Of a DNA stretch of 64,000 bases, positions 38,657 to 48,664 are shown piece after piece. Every line of letters starts with the position of its first letter. Positions within the stretch are counted from its first letter, which is position 1. This stretch comes from Ruminococcus sp. Its GTDB lineage: Bacteria > Bacillota > Clostridia > Oscillospirales > Ruminococcaceae. A model generated the notes under the pieces. That model was not told the origin of the DNA. It worked only from the letters and a program-made list of their open reading frames with translations, and ran no database searches. The stretch covers positions 1-64,000 of the forward strand of contig SVNX01000001.1 in the NCBI GenBank assembly GCA_015066665.1, written 5' to 3'. The translations under genes and the position numbers were made by a program.

Positions 38657-39364
38657 TTACAGGGGTTTTTGCTTGATCTGACCGCTGTTGCGGGGGTATT
38701 TTGTCGGGGTATGCGAAACTTTTTTCACGACATAAATCACCCTTTCATCCCCGCCGGGCAGCTGATAACGAATCGTATCAAGTAACGAACCTCCGAGAAG
38801 TCCGATCGCACGCTTTGCCGGTTCCACAGGTTCCCCCGGCCCCTTCATGGCAAGCCACAGCCCACCAACTTTCACAAACGGCAGGCAGTATTCCGCGAGT
38901 GTGGGCATGGCAGCCACCGCTCTTGCCGTCACGACATCGAACTGCTCACGCATGGTTTCCTTTCGTGCGTCAAGCTCTGCACGGCCGTGAAACGCATCAT
39001 ACTTGCATTCAAGATGTTCTGAGAGCTTCTGCAGGAATGTGATTCGCTTCTGCAGGCTGTCAAGAAGAGTGATTTCCAAGTCAGGACGCTGCAGAGCAAG
39101 CGGTACACCGGGGAATCCAGCACCGCTGCCGATGTCCAGAAGTGACGCAGAGGCAGGTATTTTTCCGTAATGATCGAGCAGAAGACTGTCAAGAAAATGC
39201 TTTTTCAGGATTTCTTCGCCTTCTGTCACGGCCGTAAGATTCACATTCTGATTGTAATCCACAAGAAATGCGGCATATTTCTCCATTTTATCGTATGTTT
39301 CACGTGAAACATCAAGGTCATATGCGGCAAACATGGCAGCCGCTTCTTCGTATTTTGGGAGCAT
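38657..39364 (-). CDS. rsmG: 16S rRNA (guanine527-N7)-methyltransferase RsmG
   Basis: SLLDIGSGAGFPGVPLALQRPDLEITLLDSLQKRITFL; parS-encoded DVSRET in N-terminal part. Confidence 0.95.
   Translation of the reverse strand: MLPKYEEAAAMFAAYDLDVSRETYDKMEKYAAFLVDYNQNVNLTAVTEGEEILKKHFLDSLLLDHYGKIPASASLLDIGSGAGFPGVPLALQRPDLEITLLDSLQKRITFLQKLSEHLECKYDAFHGRAELDARKETMREQFDVVTARAVAAMPTLAEYCLPFVKVGGLWLAMKGPGEPVEPAKRAIGLLGGSLLDTIRYQLPGGDERVIYVVKKVSHTPTKYPRNSGQIKQKPL
39296..39311. promoter_or_regulatory. parS site 5, inside rsmG
   Basis: TGTTTCACGTGAAACA. Confidence 0.95.
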
Positions 39365-39365
39365 G

Positions 39366-41240
39366 TCAGACCTCCTTATGCTGCTCGAGCCAGACATGGA
39401 GCACCGTGATATCTGCCGGAGAAACGCCGGAAATCCGTGATGCCTGACCAATGCTGAGCGGTTTTCTCTGGTTGAGTTTCTCTGCAGCCTCCAGCCGCAG
39501 ACCCCGCACGGTCTGATAATCAAGATCGGTGGGGAGCTTCTTTTCCTCGAGTTTGCGTGCTTGTTCAATCTGCAGATTCTGCCGCTGGATATATCCCTCG
39601 TACTTGATCTGTATCTCCACCTGCTCCTGCACCTCGGGGGAGAGCGATGGCCGATCCGCATCGAAGGGGGCAAGCATTGCATAGCCAAGCTGCGGACGGC
39701 GAATGAGATCAGCAAGCTTGCAGCCTGTAGAAAGCGCCGTGGTGCCCTTTTCCTCAAGGAAAGCATTCAGCTCGACCGTGGGGCCAAGATTTACATGGGA
39801 AACACGATGGCGTTCGGCGGCAACCTGCTCGTATTTCCGCAGCATAGCCTGATAGCGTTCTTCAGAAAGAAGACCGATCTCACGGCCGATGGGCATCAGA
39901 CGTTCATCTGCGTTGTCCTGACGCAGAATCAGACGGTACTCGCTGCGGGATGTCATCATACGATAGGGGTCGCTGCAGCCCTTGGAAACGAGGTCATCGA
40001 TCAGCGTACCGATGTACGAGCCGGAGCGCTGGAGAACAAGAGGCTGTCTGCCGAGGACGGACAGTGCGGCATTGATGCCGGCGACAAGACCCTGTGCGGC
40101 GGCCTCCTCATAGCCCGAGCTGCCATTGAACTGACCGGCGCCATAAAGACCGTGTACCGCCTTGGTTTCGAGCGTCGGATAGAGGGCGGTCGGGTCGACA
40201 CAGTCATACTCGATGGCATAGGCAGGGCGCAGAATTTCGACATTTTCAAGACCCTTCACCGTCCGGAGAAAGGCAAGCTGCACATCCTCCGGCAGGGACG
40301 AGGACATACCCTGCAGGTAATATTCCTCCGTATCGAGTCCCATCGGCTCAACAAAGATCTGATGGCGTTCCTTATCGGCAAAGCGCACGATCTTGTCCTC
40401 AATGGACGGACAATAACGAGGGCCGACACCTTCAATCAGGCCGCTGTAGAGAGGGCTGCGATGGAGATTCTCACGAATCACACGATGCGTCTCGGCATTT
40501 GTATAGGCGATGTAGCAGCAGACCTGATTCTTCATCACGGATGCGTCACTTTCAAAAGAAAGCGGCACGATTTCGCTGTCACCGTCCTGTTTTTCGAGCA
40601 CATCGAAGTTGATGCTGCGGCGATGCACACGGCAGGGAGTTCCGGTCTTGAAACGACGCAGCGGCAGGTAATTTTTCAGGCTTTCGGAGAGTGCATTGCT
40701 CGGGAGTGCCGCATCGGGGCCGCTTTCATAGGACACCTCACCGATGTGAATCTTGCCCTTGAGGTAGGTTCCCGTCGCAATGATGACGGCAGGGGCATGA
40801 TAAATCGCACCGAGTCGAGTGACAACGCCCTGCACGGCGCCCTCTTCGATCAGAATTTCGGCGGCTTCGCCCTGCTTAACATGCAGATGAGGCTGATTCT
40901 CACAGACCTGCTTCATGTGCGCATGGTATTTCATACGGTCGGCCTGCACACGGAGACTGTGCACAGCGGGGCCCTTGCCGCGGTTAAGCATGCGGCTCTG
41001 GATGAAGCAGGCATCCGCCGCACGACCCATCTCGCCGCCGAGGGCATCGATTTCACGCACAAGATGGCCCTTTGCTGTACCGCCAATGGATGGATTGCAG
41101 GGCATATTGGCGATCTGATCAAGAGAAATCGTCAGGAGCAGCGTTTCACAGCCGAGACGTGCGGCGGCAAGGCCAGCCTCCACGCCGGCATGGCCGGCAC
41201 CGATGACGATAACATCGAATTGTCCCATTGGGTAGTTCAT
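39366..41240 (-). CDS. mnmG: tRNA uridine-5-carboxymethylaminomethyl modification enzyme MnmG
   Basis: [51 protein letters not shown]. Confidence 0.97.
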   Translation of the reverse strand: MNYPMGQFDVIVIGAGHAGVEAGLAAARLGCETLLLTISLDQIANMPCNPSIGGTAKGHLVREIDALGGEMGRAADACFIQSRMLNRGKGPAVHSLRVQADRMKYHAHMKQVCENQPHLHVKQGEAAEILIEEGAVQGVVTRLGAIYHAPAVIIATGTYLKGKIHIGEVSYESGPDAALPSNALSESLKNYLPLRRFKTGTPCRVHRRSINFDVLEKQDGDSEIVPLSFESDASVMKNQVCCYIAYTNAETHRVIRENLHRSPLYSGLIEGVGPRYCPSIEDKIVRFADKERHQIFVEPMGLDTEEYYLQGMSSSLPEDVQLAFLRTVKGLENVEILRPAYAIEYDCVDPTALYPTLETKAVHGLYGAGQFNGSSGYEEAAAQGLVAGINAALSVLGRQPLVLQRSGSYIGTLIDDLVSKGCSDPYRMMTSRSEYRLILRQDNADERLMPIGREIGLLSEERYQAMLRKYEQVAAERHRVSHVNLGPTVELNAFLEEKGTTALSTGCKLADLIRRPQLGYAMLAPFDADRPSLSPEVQEQVEIQIKYEGYIQRQNLQIEQARKLEEKKLPTDLDYQTVRGLRLEAAEKLNQRKPLSIGQASRISGVSPADITVLHVWLEQHKEV

Positions 41241-41273
41241 GGTTTTCTCCTATCAAGTGATAATTTCATATAG

Positions 41274-41345
41274 ACTGCCCCCACCCCTGCCCCCTCCCCG
41301 AGGGGAGGGGAATAAGGGAGGGGGCTGACGCCCCCTCCACCCGTC
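41274..41345 (+). repeat. GC-rich modular hairpin element, copy M
   Basis: ACTGCCCCCACCCCTGCCCCCTCCCCgaGGGGAGGGG; GGGGCtgacGCCCC. Confidence 0.8.
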
Positions 41346-41349
41346 CTCC

Positions 41350-41490
41350 TGCGGAGGGCAGAGGTGAGCTTTCCCCCCTTGCGGAGGGCGGATGTGAGCT
41401 TCCCCCCTTGCGGAGGGCGGATGTGAGCTCCCCCCCTTGCGGAGGACGGATGTGGGCTTTCATTCCCTCTTTCCGAGGGCGGATAAGGCT
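41350..41490. repeat. Short tandem repeat, about 4-5 units of 29-30 bp
   Basis: GCGGAGGGCGGATGTGAGCTTCCCCCCTT repeated, directly after copy M. Confidence 0.85.
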
Positions 41491-41575
41491 CACATTTTTT
41501 CCTCTAAAGACGGGTGCGGGCGATTTACCTTCTAACAAACGCAATCAATATCATTAAAATTGGTAAAAACTGGTA

Positions 41576-42931
41576 TTATTTTCCAACACAGAAACGTGCG
41601 AATACGGTATCCACAACGGCATCCGTAATCCGTTCGCCGGTAAGCTGCAAAAGTGCGTCCGCAGCACCATCCAGACTCACCGTCACGGCATCATAGGCAT
41701 AACCCATCTGCAGGGCTTCGAGTGCCTCCTGCACCGCACGGATGGCCTCCTCGAGACAGCTGCGCTGACGTTCGTTGGCAATCATGCCATCCTCGGCCGC
41801 TGTCACATGCTTTGCAGCAAAACGACCCACGGCCTTCTCGAGATCTTCAAGGCCGTCTCTGTTTTTTGCCGATATGCCGACAATATCAAAGAATCCATAC
41901 TGCTCGGGCATCCATACCGAGCCAAGGTCGGATTTATTGCACACGCCGATCGTCCGCTCAGGAGGGAGCTTGGAAAGAATCGCTGCATCGTCCTCCGTGA
42001 GCGGCTCACTGCCATCGAATACGGCAAGCACAAGGTCGGCTTCCCGCACGAAGGCAAGGCTTTTTTCCACACCGATCCGCTCAATCTGCTCATCCGTATC
42101 GTGCACGCCCGCCGTATCGGACAGCCGCAGCGTCACACCGCCAAGGCGGATCTGCTCCTCGACCACATCCCGTGTCGTACCGGCAATGTCCGTCACGATG
42201 CTTCTCTCGCAGCCGTTCAGGGCATTGAACAGGGTCGATTTGCCCACGTTCGGACGTCCGGCAATGACCGTATGCAGGCCTTCACGCAGGATGCGGCCGT
42301 CATCATAAGTGTCATACAGCGTCTGCATCTCCTCCCTGAGCGACGCAAGACGCTCACGCAATACCGCTTCATCGACGGCCGGAATGTCCTCGTCCGGATA
42401 ATCCGCCCAGACGGCAAGGTCGGACAGCAGCGCAAGGATCGTCTGCGAAAACTTCGCAATGCGGCGATAGGTCGCACCGTCCCGCAGATTTCTGGCACAC
42501 CGGAGTGCATTCTCACCGGATGCCGCGATCAGATCGGCCACCGCTTCCGCCTGTGTGAGCGAGAGCTTGCCGTTGAGAAACGCACGCTTGGTGAACTCGC
42601 CCGCCTCGGCATTGCGCACATTTTCACAAAGCACAGCACGCAGAATCCGCTGCGTCAGGAAGCGTCCGCCGTGGCAGGAGATCTCCACAACGTCCTCGCC
42701 CGTATAGCTGTGCGGGGCACGGAATACGGTCAGAATGCAGTCATCGAGCCGCTCACCATGCTGCATCACATGGCCATAGGCACAGGTATAGCCCTCCATT
42801 TCAAGGGGGGATTTCCCCCGGATGGGGACAAAAATCTCAGCGGCTCTTGCGATGGCATGCGGTCCGGAGATACGGATCACACCCATTCCACCGGTGCCGT
42901 TGGGGGTGGCAATGGCAGCAATTGTAGACAT
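41576..42931 (-). CDS. mnmE: tRNA uridine-5-carboxymethylaminomethyl GTPase MnmE
   Basis: MSTIAAIATPNGTGGMGVIRISG; GRPNVGKSTLFNAL; C-terminal FCVGK. Confidence 0.97.
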   Translation of the reverse strand: MSTIAAIATPNGTGGMGVIRISGPHAIARAAEIFVPIRGKSPLEMEGYTCAYGHVMQHGERLDDCILTVFRAPHSYTGEDVVEISCHGGRFLTQRILRAVLCENVRNAEAGEFTKRAFLNGKLSLTQAEAVADLIAASGENALRCARNLRDGATYRRIAKFSQTILALLSDLAVWADYPDEDIPAVDEAVLRERLASLREEMQTLYDTYDDGRILREGLHTVIAGRPNVGKSTLFNALNGCERSIVTDIAGTTRDVVEEQIRLGGVTLRLSDTAGVHDTDEQIERIGVEKSLAFVREADLVLAVFDGSEPLTEDDAAILSKLPPERTIGVCNKSDLGSVWMPEQYGFFDIVGISAKNRDGLEDLEKAVGRFAAKHVTAAEDGMIANERQRSCLEEAIRAVQEALEALQMGYAYDAVTVSLDGAADALLQLTGERITDAVVDTVFARFCVGK

Positions 42932-43101
42932 AGGCGGCTCCTTTCCATCAAAAATAAAGTGGCTGAAACTCCTTCCAGCCACCAATTCTCAAAATCTAAG
43001 TTTTAGGTCAAGCCTTTTCCGAAAAGGCTGGCGATTTCCAAAAGACAGCGTCCTTTGGCCGCTCACCGCAGTGAGCGAACAGGCAAAGGGAAACACTCTG
43101 C

Positions 43102-44208
43102 TCAGAACTCAATCTTGCCATAGAGACCTGCATTCAGATCATCTTCGGGTCTCGGACGCTTGTAGTCCTTCTCAAAGCTGGTCTTCATGAAGTCCATGGA
43201 AGTGCGTGTCGGCGGTGTATCGGGATTTCTGCGGCCGCCGCCGTTGCGGTTTCTGCGGCTGCGATCGTTTCTGTCACCGCGGTCATTGTTGTTGTTTCTG
43301 CTTCTTCTGCGTACGGGCTTGTTGGAAGAAATCACAACCTTACGGTACGGTTCTTCGCCCACGCTCTTGGAGCTTACGCCCTCGATCTCTGCAATTGCAG
43401 AGTGGATGATGCGTCTCTCATAGGGATTCATGGGTTCCAGTGCTGTCTGGCGGCCGGAACGCAGTACATTCTTTGCAATCTTGGCAGCAAGCTCCTCAAG
43501 GGTCTTGCGGCGGCGCTCACGATAATTTGCGCTGTTGAGGATGATGCGGTAGTATTCCTTATCACCGCGGTTGGCGATCATAAAGGTCAGGTACTGCAGC
43601 GCATCAAGGGTCTCGCCTCTCTTGCCGATCACAGCGCCGTTGTTCTCAGCGATGATGTCGATCATGGCACTTTCTGCACCGGCAGTCACAACCAGTTCAG
43701 CCTGAATGCCCATCTTGTCAAGGATGGCAGCGAGGTAGTTCTTTGCCTTTTCAATCTTGGCAAGTGCGGATGCGGAAGGCTCGCCGCTGATCATGGAAAC
43801 ATCCATCTTGTCCGCTTCCTTTTCAGGAGCCGCTTCCTCAACCTTTTCTTCGACCACTTCAGCAGTGGTCTCAACGATGGCAGGCGCCTCTTCTGTCTCA
43901 GCAGGCACCTCTTCCGTGACCTCTTCGAAGATCACTTCTTCAACCACTTCCTCAACGGGAGCCGCCTCTTCAGCAGGCTCAACCACGGTTTCCACCACTT
44001 CAGGCTCAGCATTCTGGTCTTCCATGGAAACGCTCACGGACATATAAGTGGCACGGATTCTGGCCTCACCCTTTGTACCGAAGCCCAGGAAGCCCTTCTT
44101 CGGCTCCTCGAGCACCTCAAAGGTGATATCCTCAGCGGAAGCCCCAAAATGGCGTACAGCAAGTGCCTTGGCTTCCTCAACGGTTTTTGCGGTAAAAATT
44201 TCTGTCAT
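43102..44208 (-). CDS. jag: Jag/KhpB (SpoIIIJ-associated) RNA-binding protein
   Basis: Jag-N MTEIFTAKTVEEAKALAVRHFG, KH (GAVIGKRGETLDALQYLT), R3H (RRIIHSAI); long acidic linker. Confidence 0.93.
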   Translation of the reverse strand: MTEIFTAKTVEEAKALAVRHFGASAEDITFEVLEEPKKGFLGFGTKGEARIRATYMSVSVSMEDQNAEPEVVETVVEPAEEAAPVEEVVEEVIFEEVTEEVPAETEEAPAIVETTAEVVEEKVEEAAPEKEADKMDVSMISGEPSASALAKIEKAKNYLAAILDKMGIQAELVVTAGAESAMIDIIAENNGAVIGKRGETLDALQYLTFMIANRGDKEYYRIILNSANYRERRRKTLEELAAKIAKNVLRSGRQTALEPMNPYERRIIHSAIAEIEGVSSKSVGEEPYRKVVISSNKPVRRRSRNNNNDRGDRNDRSRRNRNGGGRRNPDTPPTRTSMDFMKTSFEKDYKRPRPEDDLNAGLYGKIEF

Positions 44209-44233
44209 GGTAATGACCTCCCTGTGCGGCAAC

Positions 44234-45397
44234 TCAATTGTCGCTTTGATCACCGTACTTCTCCGCCATGCGCTTTCTGGCATCACGGATCACTGCGGTA
44301 TTGAATTCTTCCAGTTCCGAACGGGACATCTTCACAGGTGTCTCACTGTCGGAATAGCTCACACGATTGGCAGGAATATTGCTCTTCTGCTTGGGAGAGC
44401 CGTTTCCGCCGTTCTGCTGACGCATCATTTCTTCCTGCTGCTCGAGCATCTTCTGCATCATGGAGGGGCGGCGCTTGGCATTCTGTGCCTTGATGCGCTC
44501 TGCCTCGCCGATCTTCTTCACACGCTCTTCATTGAACCAGAGGTTCAGACCGATGCTCTGAATGAAGGAGAATGCGGAGGAGCAGATCCAGTAGAAGCCC
44601 ACACCGGCCGGCACAGTGAATGCGAGCCAGACGGAGAAGATGGGCATACCATACAGCATAATATTCATGGCACCCATGTTCGGCATGTCCGGATTGCGCT
44701 TTTTCTGCATGCGCTGCATGTAGATGGTCATCGCAAGCTGGATGATACCGGAGAGCAGGGGGATCATGAAGAGCGGGAAATTCTTTGTGAAGTCGCTCCA
44801 CTGGGGCGTCAGGTTCAGATCGACACCGAGAATATTGAAGGTATCAGCGAACGAAACGACCTGCGGTACGAATTCAGCATCGGTTTCTTCCATCTTCTCA
44901 GCGAACTCATCGGGGTGCTTGAGCACTTCTTCCATGATGATGAGCTGCTCACGCAGATCGGACTTGCCGTTTGCAAGACGCTCGTTGTATTCCGCAGCCA
45001 CGGTACGGGCGGAGGAGATGGTATCCTTGTTGTACTTGAGGATGTGTGTCATCGGCTCATACACAACGCCGAGCACACCGTAGAGAATCAGCATGGAGAG
45101 CAGCATGGGAAGACAGGAGGCGTAGGGATTGATGTTCTCCTCCTGATAGAGCTTCATCTGCTCCATCTGCATTTTCTCGGGATTGTTCTTATATTTTTCG
45201 CGCAGCTTTGCAAGCTTGGGCTGAACCAGCTGTGTGTGCGCTGTATTTTTCTGCTGCTTGTAATAGATCGGGAAAACGATCAGCTTTGTGACCAGGGTAA
45301 ACAGGATAATGGCAACACCATAATTACCGACCAGACCATAAATAAAATGCATGATCCAGCCGAGGGGCGTTGCTACCAGATCAATTAAAAAATTCAA
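44234..45397 (-). CDS. yidC: Membrane protein insertase YidC/Oxa1/SpoIIIJ
   Basis: MHFIYGLVGNYGVAIILFTLVTKLIVFPIYYKQQKNTAHTQLVQPKLAKLREKYKN. Confidence 0.95.
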   Translation of the reverse strand: MNFLIDLVATPLGWIMHFIYGLVGNYGVAIILFTLVTKLIVFPIYYKQQKNTAHTQLVQPKLAKLREKYKNNPEKMQMEQMKLYQEENINPYASCLPMLLSMLILYGVLGVVYEPMTHILKYNKDTISSARTVAAEYNERLANGKSDLREQLIIMEEVLKHPDEFAEKMEETDAEFVPQVVSFADTFNILGVDLNLTPQWSDFTKNFPLFMIPLLSGIIQLAMTIYMQRMQKKRNPDMPNMGAMNIMLYGMPIFSVWLAFTVPAGVGFYWICSSAFSFIQSIGLNLWFNEERVKKIGEAERIKAQNAKRRPSMMQKMLEQQEEMMRQQNGGNGSPKQKSNIPANRVSYSDSETPVKMSRSELEEFNTAVIRDARKRMAEKYGDQSDN

Positions 45398-45438
45398 TGT
45401 TGCAACCTCATTCCTTATTATGGGGACAAAAAATCATC

Positions 45439-45699
45439 TCATCTGTTTCTTTGACTGAAATAGGCCGGGAGCAATTTCCAGGAAAAGGTCTCCGGCACGG
45501 GGTCCACACCGCCCCTTGCCCAGGGATGGCAGCGCGACAGACGGGCGATCCCGAGGATCAGACCCTTGAGGGCGCCGAACCGCTCAATGGCTCTGACGGT
45601 ATAGGCAGAACAGGTCGGCCAGTACCGGCAGCATCGGGGGGTGAAGGGGGAGATGCATTTCTGATAGATCCGGATGGGCAGAATGAGAAGATACTTCAT
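45439..45699 (-). CDS. yidD: Membrane protein insertion efficiency factor YidD
   Basis: [66 protein letters not shown]. Confidence 0.96.
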   Translation of the reverse strand: MKYLLILPIRIYQKCISPFTPRCCRYWPTCSAYTVRAIERFGALKGLILGIARLSRCHPWARGGVDPVPETFSWKLLPAYFSQRNR

Positions 45700-46073
45700 T
45701 TCTTTGCCCTTTCCGTTCTGTGCTCCTTCTCGCCGGCATAGATCTTCCGCAGCTGCGGCATGCCGTTCTCACGAAGGTAGCGGCTCAGGACATCCGAGCT
45801 GATGTCCAGAAGTGCAGGCCGTGCCACAATGACAATGTCAAGCCCGATGGGTGAGAGAATCTCATTCTCCCGCCAGGCCTGACGGATCAGTCTTCTTGCA
45901 CGGCTGCGGCACACGGCATTGCCGACCTTTTTGCCGGTGGTAATGCCGAGACGGTTCACAGGCAGATGGTTCTTCCTTGCATAGATCACCACATGACGGG
46001 ACGCAATATTCTTCCCGCGGTTATAGCATTGCCGGAAATCCTTGTTCTGCCGCATGGGCTGCGTGTACATCAT
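45696..46073 (-). CDS. rnpA: Ribonuclease P protein component
   Basis: [29 protein letters not shown]. Confidence 0.93.
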   Translation of the reverse strand: MMYTQPMRQNKDFRQCYNRGKNIASRHVVIYARKNHLPVNRLGITTGKKVGNAVCRSRARRLIRQAWRENEILSPIGLDIVIVARPALLDISSDVLSRYLRENGMPQLRKIYAGEKEHRTERAKK

Positions 46074-46124
46074 GCCTGTTTACCTCACCGACTGTTTTTG
46101 CATTTGCATACGAACGCCATAAAA

Positions 46125-46155
46125 CAAAAAGACCACAAACATAATTTGTGGTCTG
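46125..46155 (-). terminator. Terminator downstream of rpmH
   Basis: AGACCACAAA..TTTGTGGTC + T-run on - strand. Confidence 0.75.
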
Positions 46156-46160
46156 ACTCG

Positions 46161-46295
46161 TCAATGGGAAAGTCTTGCTCTGCCCTTTGCTCTCCTGCGA
46201 GCTAAAACCTTTCTGCCGTTCTTAGATGCCATTCTCTTCATGAAGCCGTGTTCCTTTTTTCTGTGCAGCTTCTTAGGCTGGTAAGTTCTTTTCAT
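46161..46295 (-). CDS. rpmH: 50S ribosomal protein L34
   Basis: [44 protein letters not shown]. Confidence 0.98.
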   Translation of the reverse strand: MKRTYQPKKLHRKKEHGFMKRMASKNGRKVLARRRAKGRARLSH

Positions 46296-46386
46296 CGTTT
46301 CTCCTCCTCTCGCATGGCCTACTCCTCGGCACCCGCCGATGATGTATTCCTTCATTTCAGAGCACCAAGCACTCTTATACCTTGTT

Positions 46387-46415
46387 ATTATAGCCGATAT
46401 TCTCCTCTCTGTCAA
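46387..46415 (-). promoter_or_regulatory. SigA-type promoter for rpmH
   Basis: TTGACA - 17 nt - TATAAT on - strand. Confidence 0.85.
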
Positions 46416-46560
46416 GAGTTTTTTTCAAATTTTCCTGTTTTCTTACAAAAAAGGAGATGCACCGTTCTGTTTCTCGGCGAATTCCACAAAAGAGGACTGC
46501 TCCGCCCCGGTATTCCACAGTCTCAACGATGAAAAAATGTTGAAAAGTTTGAAAAAGTGC

Positions 46561-46589
46561 TTGCAATTTTCCACTTTATATGATAGAAT
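46561..46589 (+). promoter_or_regulatory. SigA-type promoter for dnaA with DnaA-box-like spacer
   Basis: TTGCAA - 17 nt - TAGAAT; spacer starts TTTTCCACT. Confidence 0.7.
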
Positions 46590-46718
46590 AGAAGTAAGAC
46601 GGTTCACGCGCCCGCGTTGTCGGTGCGCATGGACATCCCCTTTTGCGGGGCTGTACGCTTCCCCGCTCTGCAGGGTGCGGAAGCGGTACAAACAGAATGA
46701 AAAAATGGAGGTAGTGAC

Positions 46719-48104
46719 ATGAATTCCTTTGATGAAGTATTCGCAAAGGTCAAGAGATACTGCACGGAGAATGAGCTGATCTCCGATGTGGCAATGAAAA
46801 CCTGGATCGATACAATGACACCTGTGGGCATGGAAGGCAATGAAGCCATTTTCATGGTGCAGACGGAATTCCAGCAGGGCGTTGTGCTCAATCATCATAA
46901 GAAAGTTCTGGAAACGGCACTGGAGCAGGTAATGGGTTTCCCGATGGAGCTGGTCATCCACTTCAAGAATCGTGAAGAGGCCCGTCTTCCTAAATCCGTC
47001 ACCACGACCGACATGGTTGAGCTTGAGGAAAAGCACGAGGAACTGCGCAAGAGCTATGAATTTGCGGAGTATGATTATACATTCGATACCTTTATTGTAG
47101 GCCGTTCCAATGAATTTGCCTATGCGGCATGTAAGGCTGTGGCAACGGATGCGGCATCCACCTATAATCCGCTGTTCATTTATGGTCCCTCCGGTCTTGG
47201 CAAGACCCACCTTGTGACAGCCATCAAGCATGAGATTCTCACCCGTGAGCCGGACAAGAACGTCATTTATGTGACCGGCGAATCCTTCGGCAACGAGCTG
47301 ATCAAGGCAATCGACCAGAGAGATACCTCTGTTTTCCATGATAAATACCGCAATGCGGACGTACTGATCGTCGATGACATCCAGTTCTTCTCCGGCAAGG
47401 AGCGCATGCAGGAAGAATTCTTCCATACCTTCAATAAGCTGCACTCCGAGGGCAAGCAGATTGTCATCACATCCGATAAGCCCCCGCGTGATCTGAAGAC
47501 ACTGGAGGAACGTATCCGCAACCGTTTCGAATGGGGTCTGATTGCAGATATCAGCACACCGGATTTTGAGACAAGATTCGCCATTATCCGCAGAAAAGCG
47601 GAACTTCTGGATCTGAAGATTCCGGATGAGGTAACGGAATTCATCGCCAACCGCCTCAAGACGAACATCCGTCAGCTGGAGGGTGCAGTGAAGAAGCTGA
47701 AGGCGCTGAAGATGCTGGCCAACAGCTCTCCGACGATTTCCATGGCACAGAGCGTCATCCGTGACATTCTGACCGACGACCAGCCCATTCCGATCACCGT
47801 AGAAAAGGTGATTGCCGAGGTGGCCAATGTTTACGGCATCACAGCGGAAGACATCCGTTCCAGCAAGCGTACCTCCCAGATCTCCACAGCCCGCAAGGTG
47901 GCGGCGTATGTGGTACGAGAGGTGACAGGCATGCCGCTGGCGGCCATTGGTATGGAATTCGGCGGACGTGACCATTCGACAATTGTATATGCGATCAATA
48001 ATGTAACGGAAGCCCTGAAGAAGGATGCCAACCTCAAGGAGCTTGTGGAAGACATCATCAAAGACATCCGTGACAAGAATCCGAATCCGCCGATTGCCAT
48101 GTAA
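46719..48104 (+). CDS. dnaA: Chromosomal replication initiator protein DnaA
   Basis: GPSGLGKTHLVTAIKHE, VLIVDDIQFFSGKE, C-terminal GRDHSTIVYAINNV. Confidence 0.98.
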   Translation: MNSFDEVFAKVKRYCTENELISDVAMKTWIDTMTPVGMEGNEAIFMVQTEFQQGVVLNHHKKVLETALEQVMGFPMELVIHFKNREEARLPKSVTTTDMVELEEKHEELRKSYEFAEYDYTFDTFIVGRSNEFAYAACKAVATDAASTYNPLFIYGPSGLGKTHLVTAIKHEILTREPDKNVIYVTGESFGNELIKAIDQRDTSVFHDKYRNADVLIVDDIQFFSGKERMQEEFFHTFNKLHSEGKQIVITSDKPPRDLKTLEERIRNRFEWGLIADISTPDFETRFAIIRRKAELLDLKIPDEVTEFIANRLKTNIRQLEGAVKKLKALKMLANSSPTISMAQSVIRDILTDDQPIPITVEKVIAEVANVYGITAEDIRSSKRTSQISTARKVAAYVVREVTGMPLAAIGMEFGGRDHSTIVYAINNVTEALKKDANLKELVEDIIKDIRDKNPNPPIAM

Positions 48105-48664
48105 CCTTTTACACAGCATTCCACATGGTTTTCCACAGGGTGTGGAAAACCATGTGGAAATCATTTTCATAGAAAAGCAGGGCTTTGCGGCGGCGGCACG
48201 GCTGCTGTCAAAAATGCATTTCCACTTTTTCAAGAGCCGCCGATTCCACAGAATGTGAAAAGTGCCGCAGATGCGGCGGGGGTTTCCACAAAATTCTCCC
48301 CAATTTTTCCTTTTCCACTCCACAAACTGTCAACGCCTCCACAGTGGAAAAAGAGTGCCTGGACACCCCACAGAATTCCACGAAGTTTCCCCTGTGGGCT
48401 TGTGGAAGAAAAAAGAGAGAGAATGTCCGAAAGACCAAGGGAAAATGAAACTTTCCACTTTTCCCGCCCCCCTACTACTACTACTATATTTTATTTATGA
48501 TGGATGGATTGATTTCATCCTGAAAGATTCTCTTTGCAGAGAGATCGTTTGTGGAAACTGAAGGTTCCACAAAAAATAGGCAAATCAGAAGTGATGTTCT
48601 TAGGACAAATCGATTTGTTATGCTTTAAATGAGACAAACATCTTTGATTTTAGGAGTTGATAGA
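48105..48664. other. Predicted oriC (dnaA-dnaN intergenic): DnaA-box cluster, DnaA-trio-like repeat, AT-rich segment
   Basis: TTTTCCACA 48129-48137, TGTGGAAAA 48141-48149, GTTTCCACA 48282-48290, TGTGGAAAC 48550-48558 and others; CTA x5 at 48472-48486 followed by TATTTTATTTATGA. Confidence 0.85.

Noticed and set aside
46443-48323. 626-aa ORF antisense to dnaA
   Set aside because: Shadow of dnaA; low-complexity translation of the opposite strand.
48185-48561. Small ORFs inside the dnaA-dnaN gap
   Set aside because: They overlap the DnaA-box cluster and DUE; no RBS or conserved motif.
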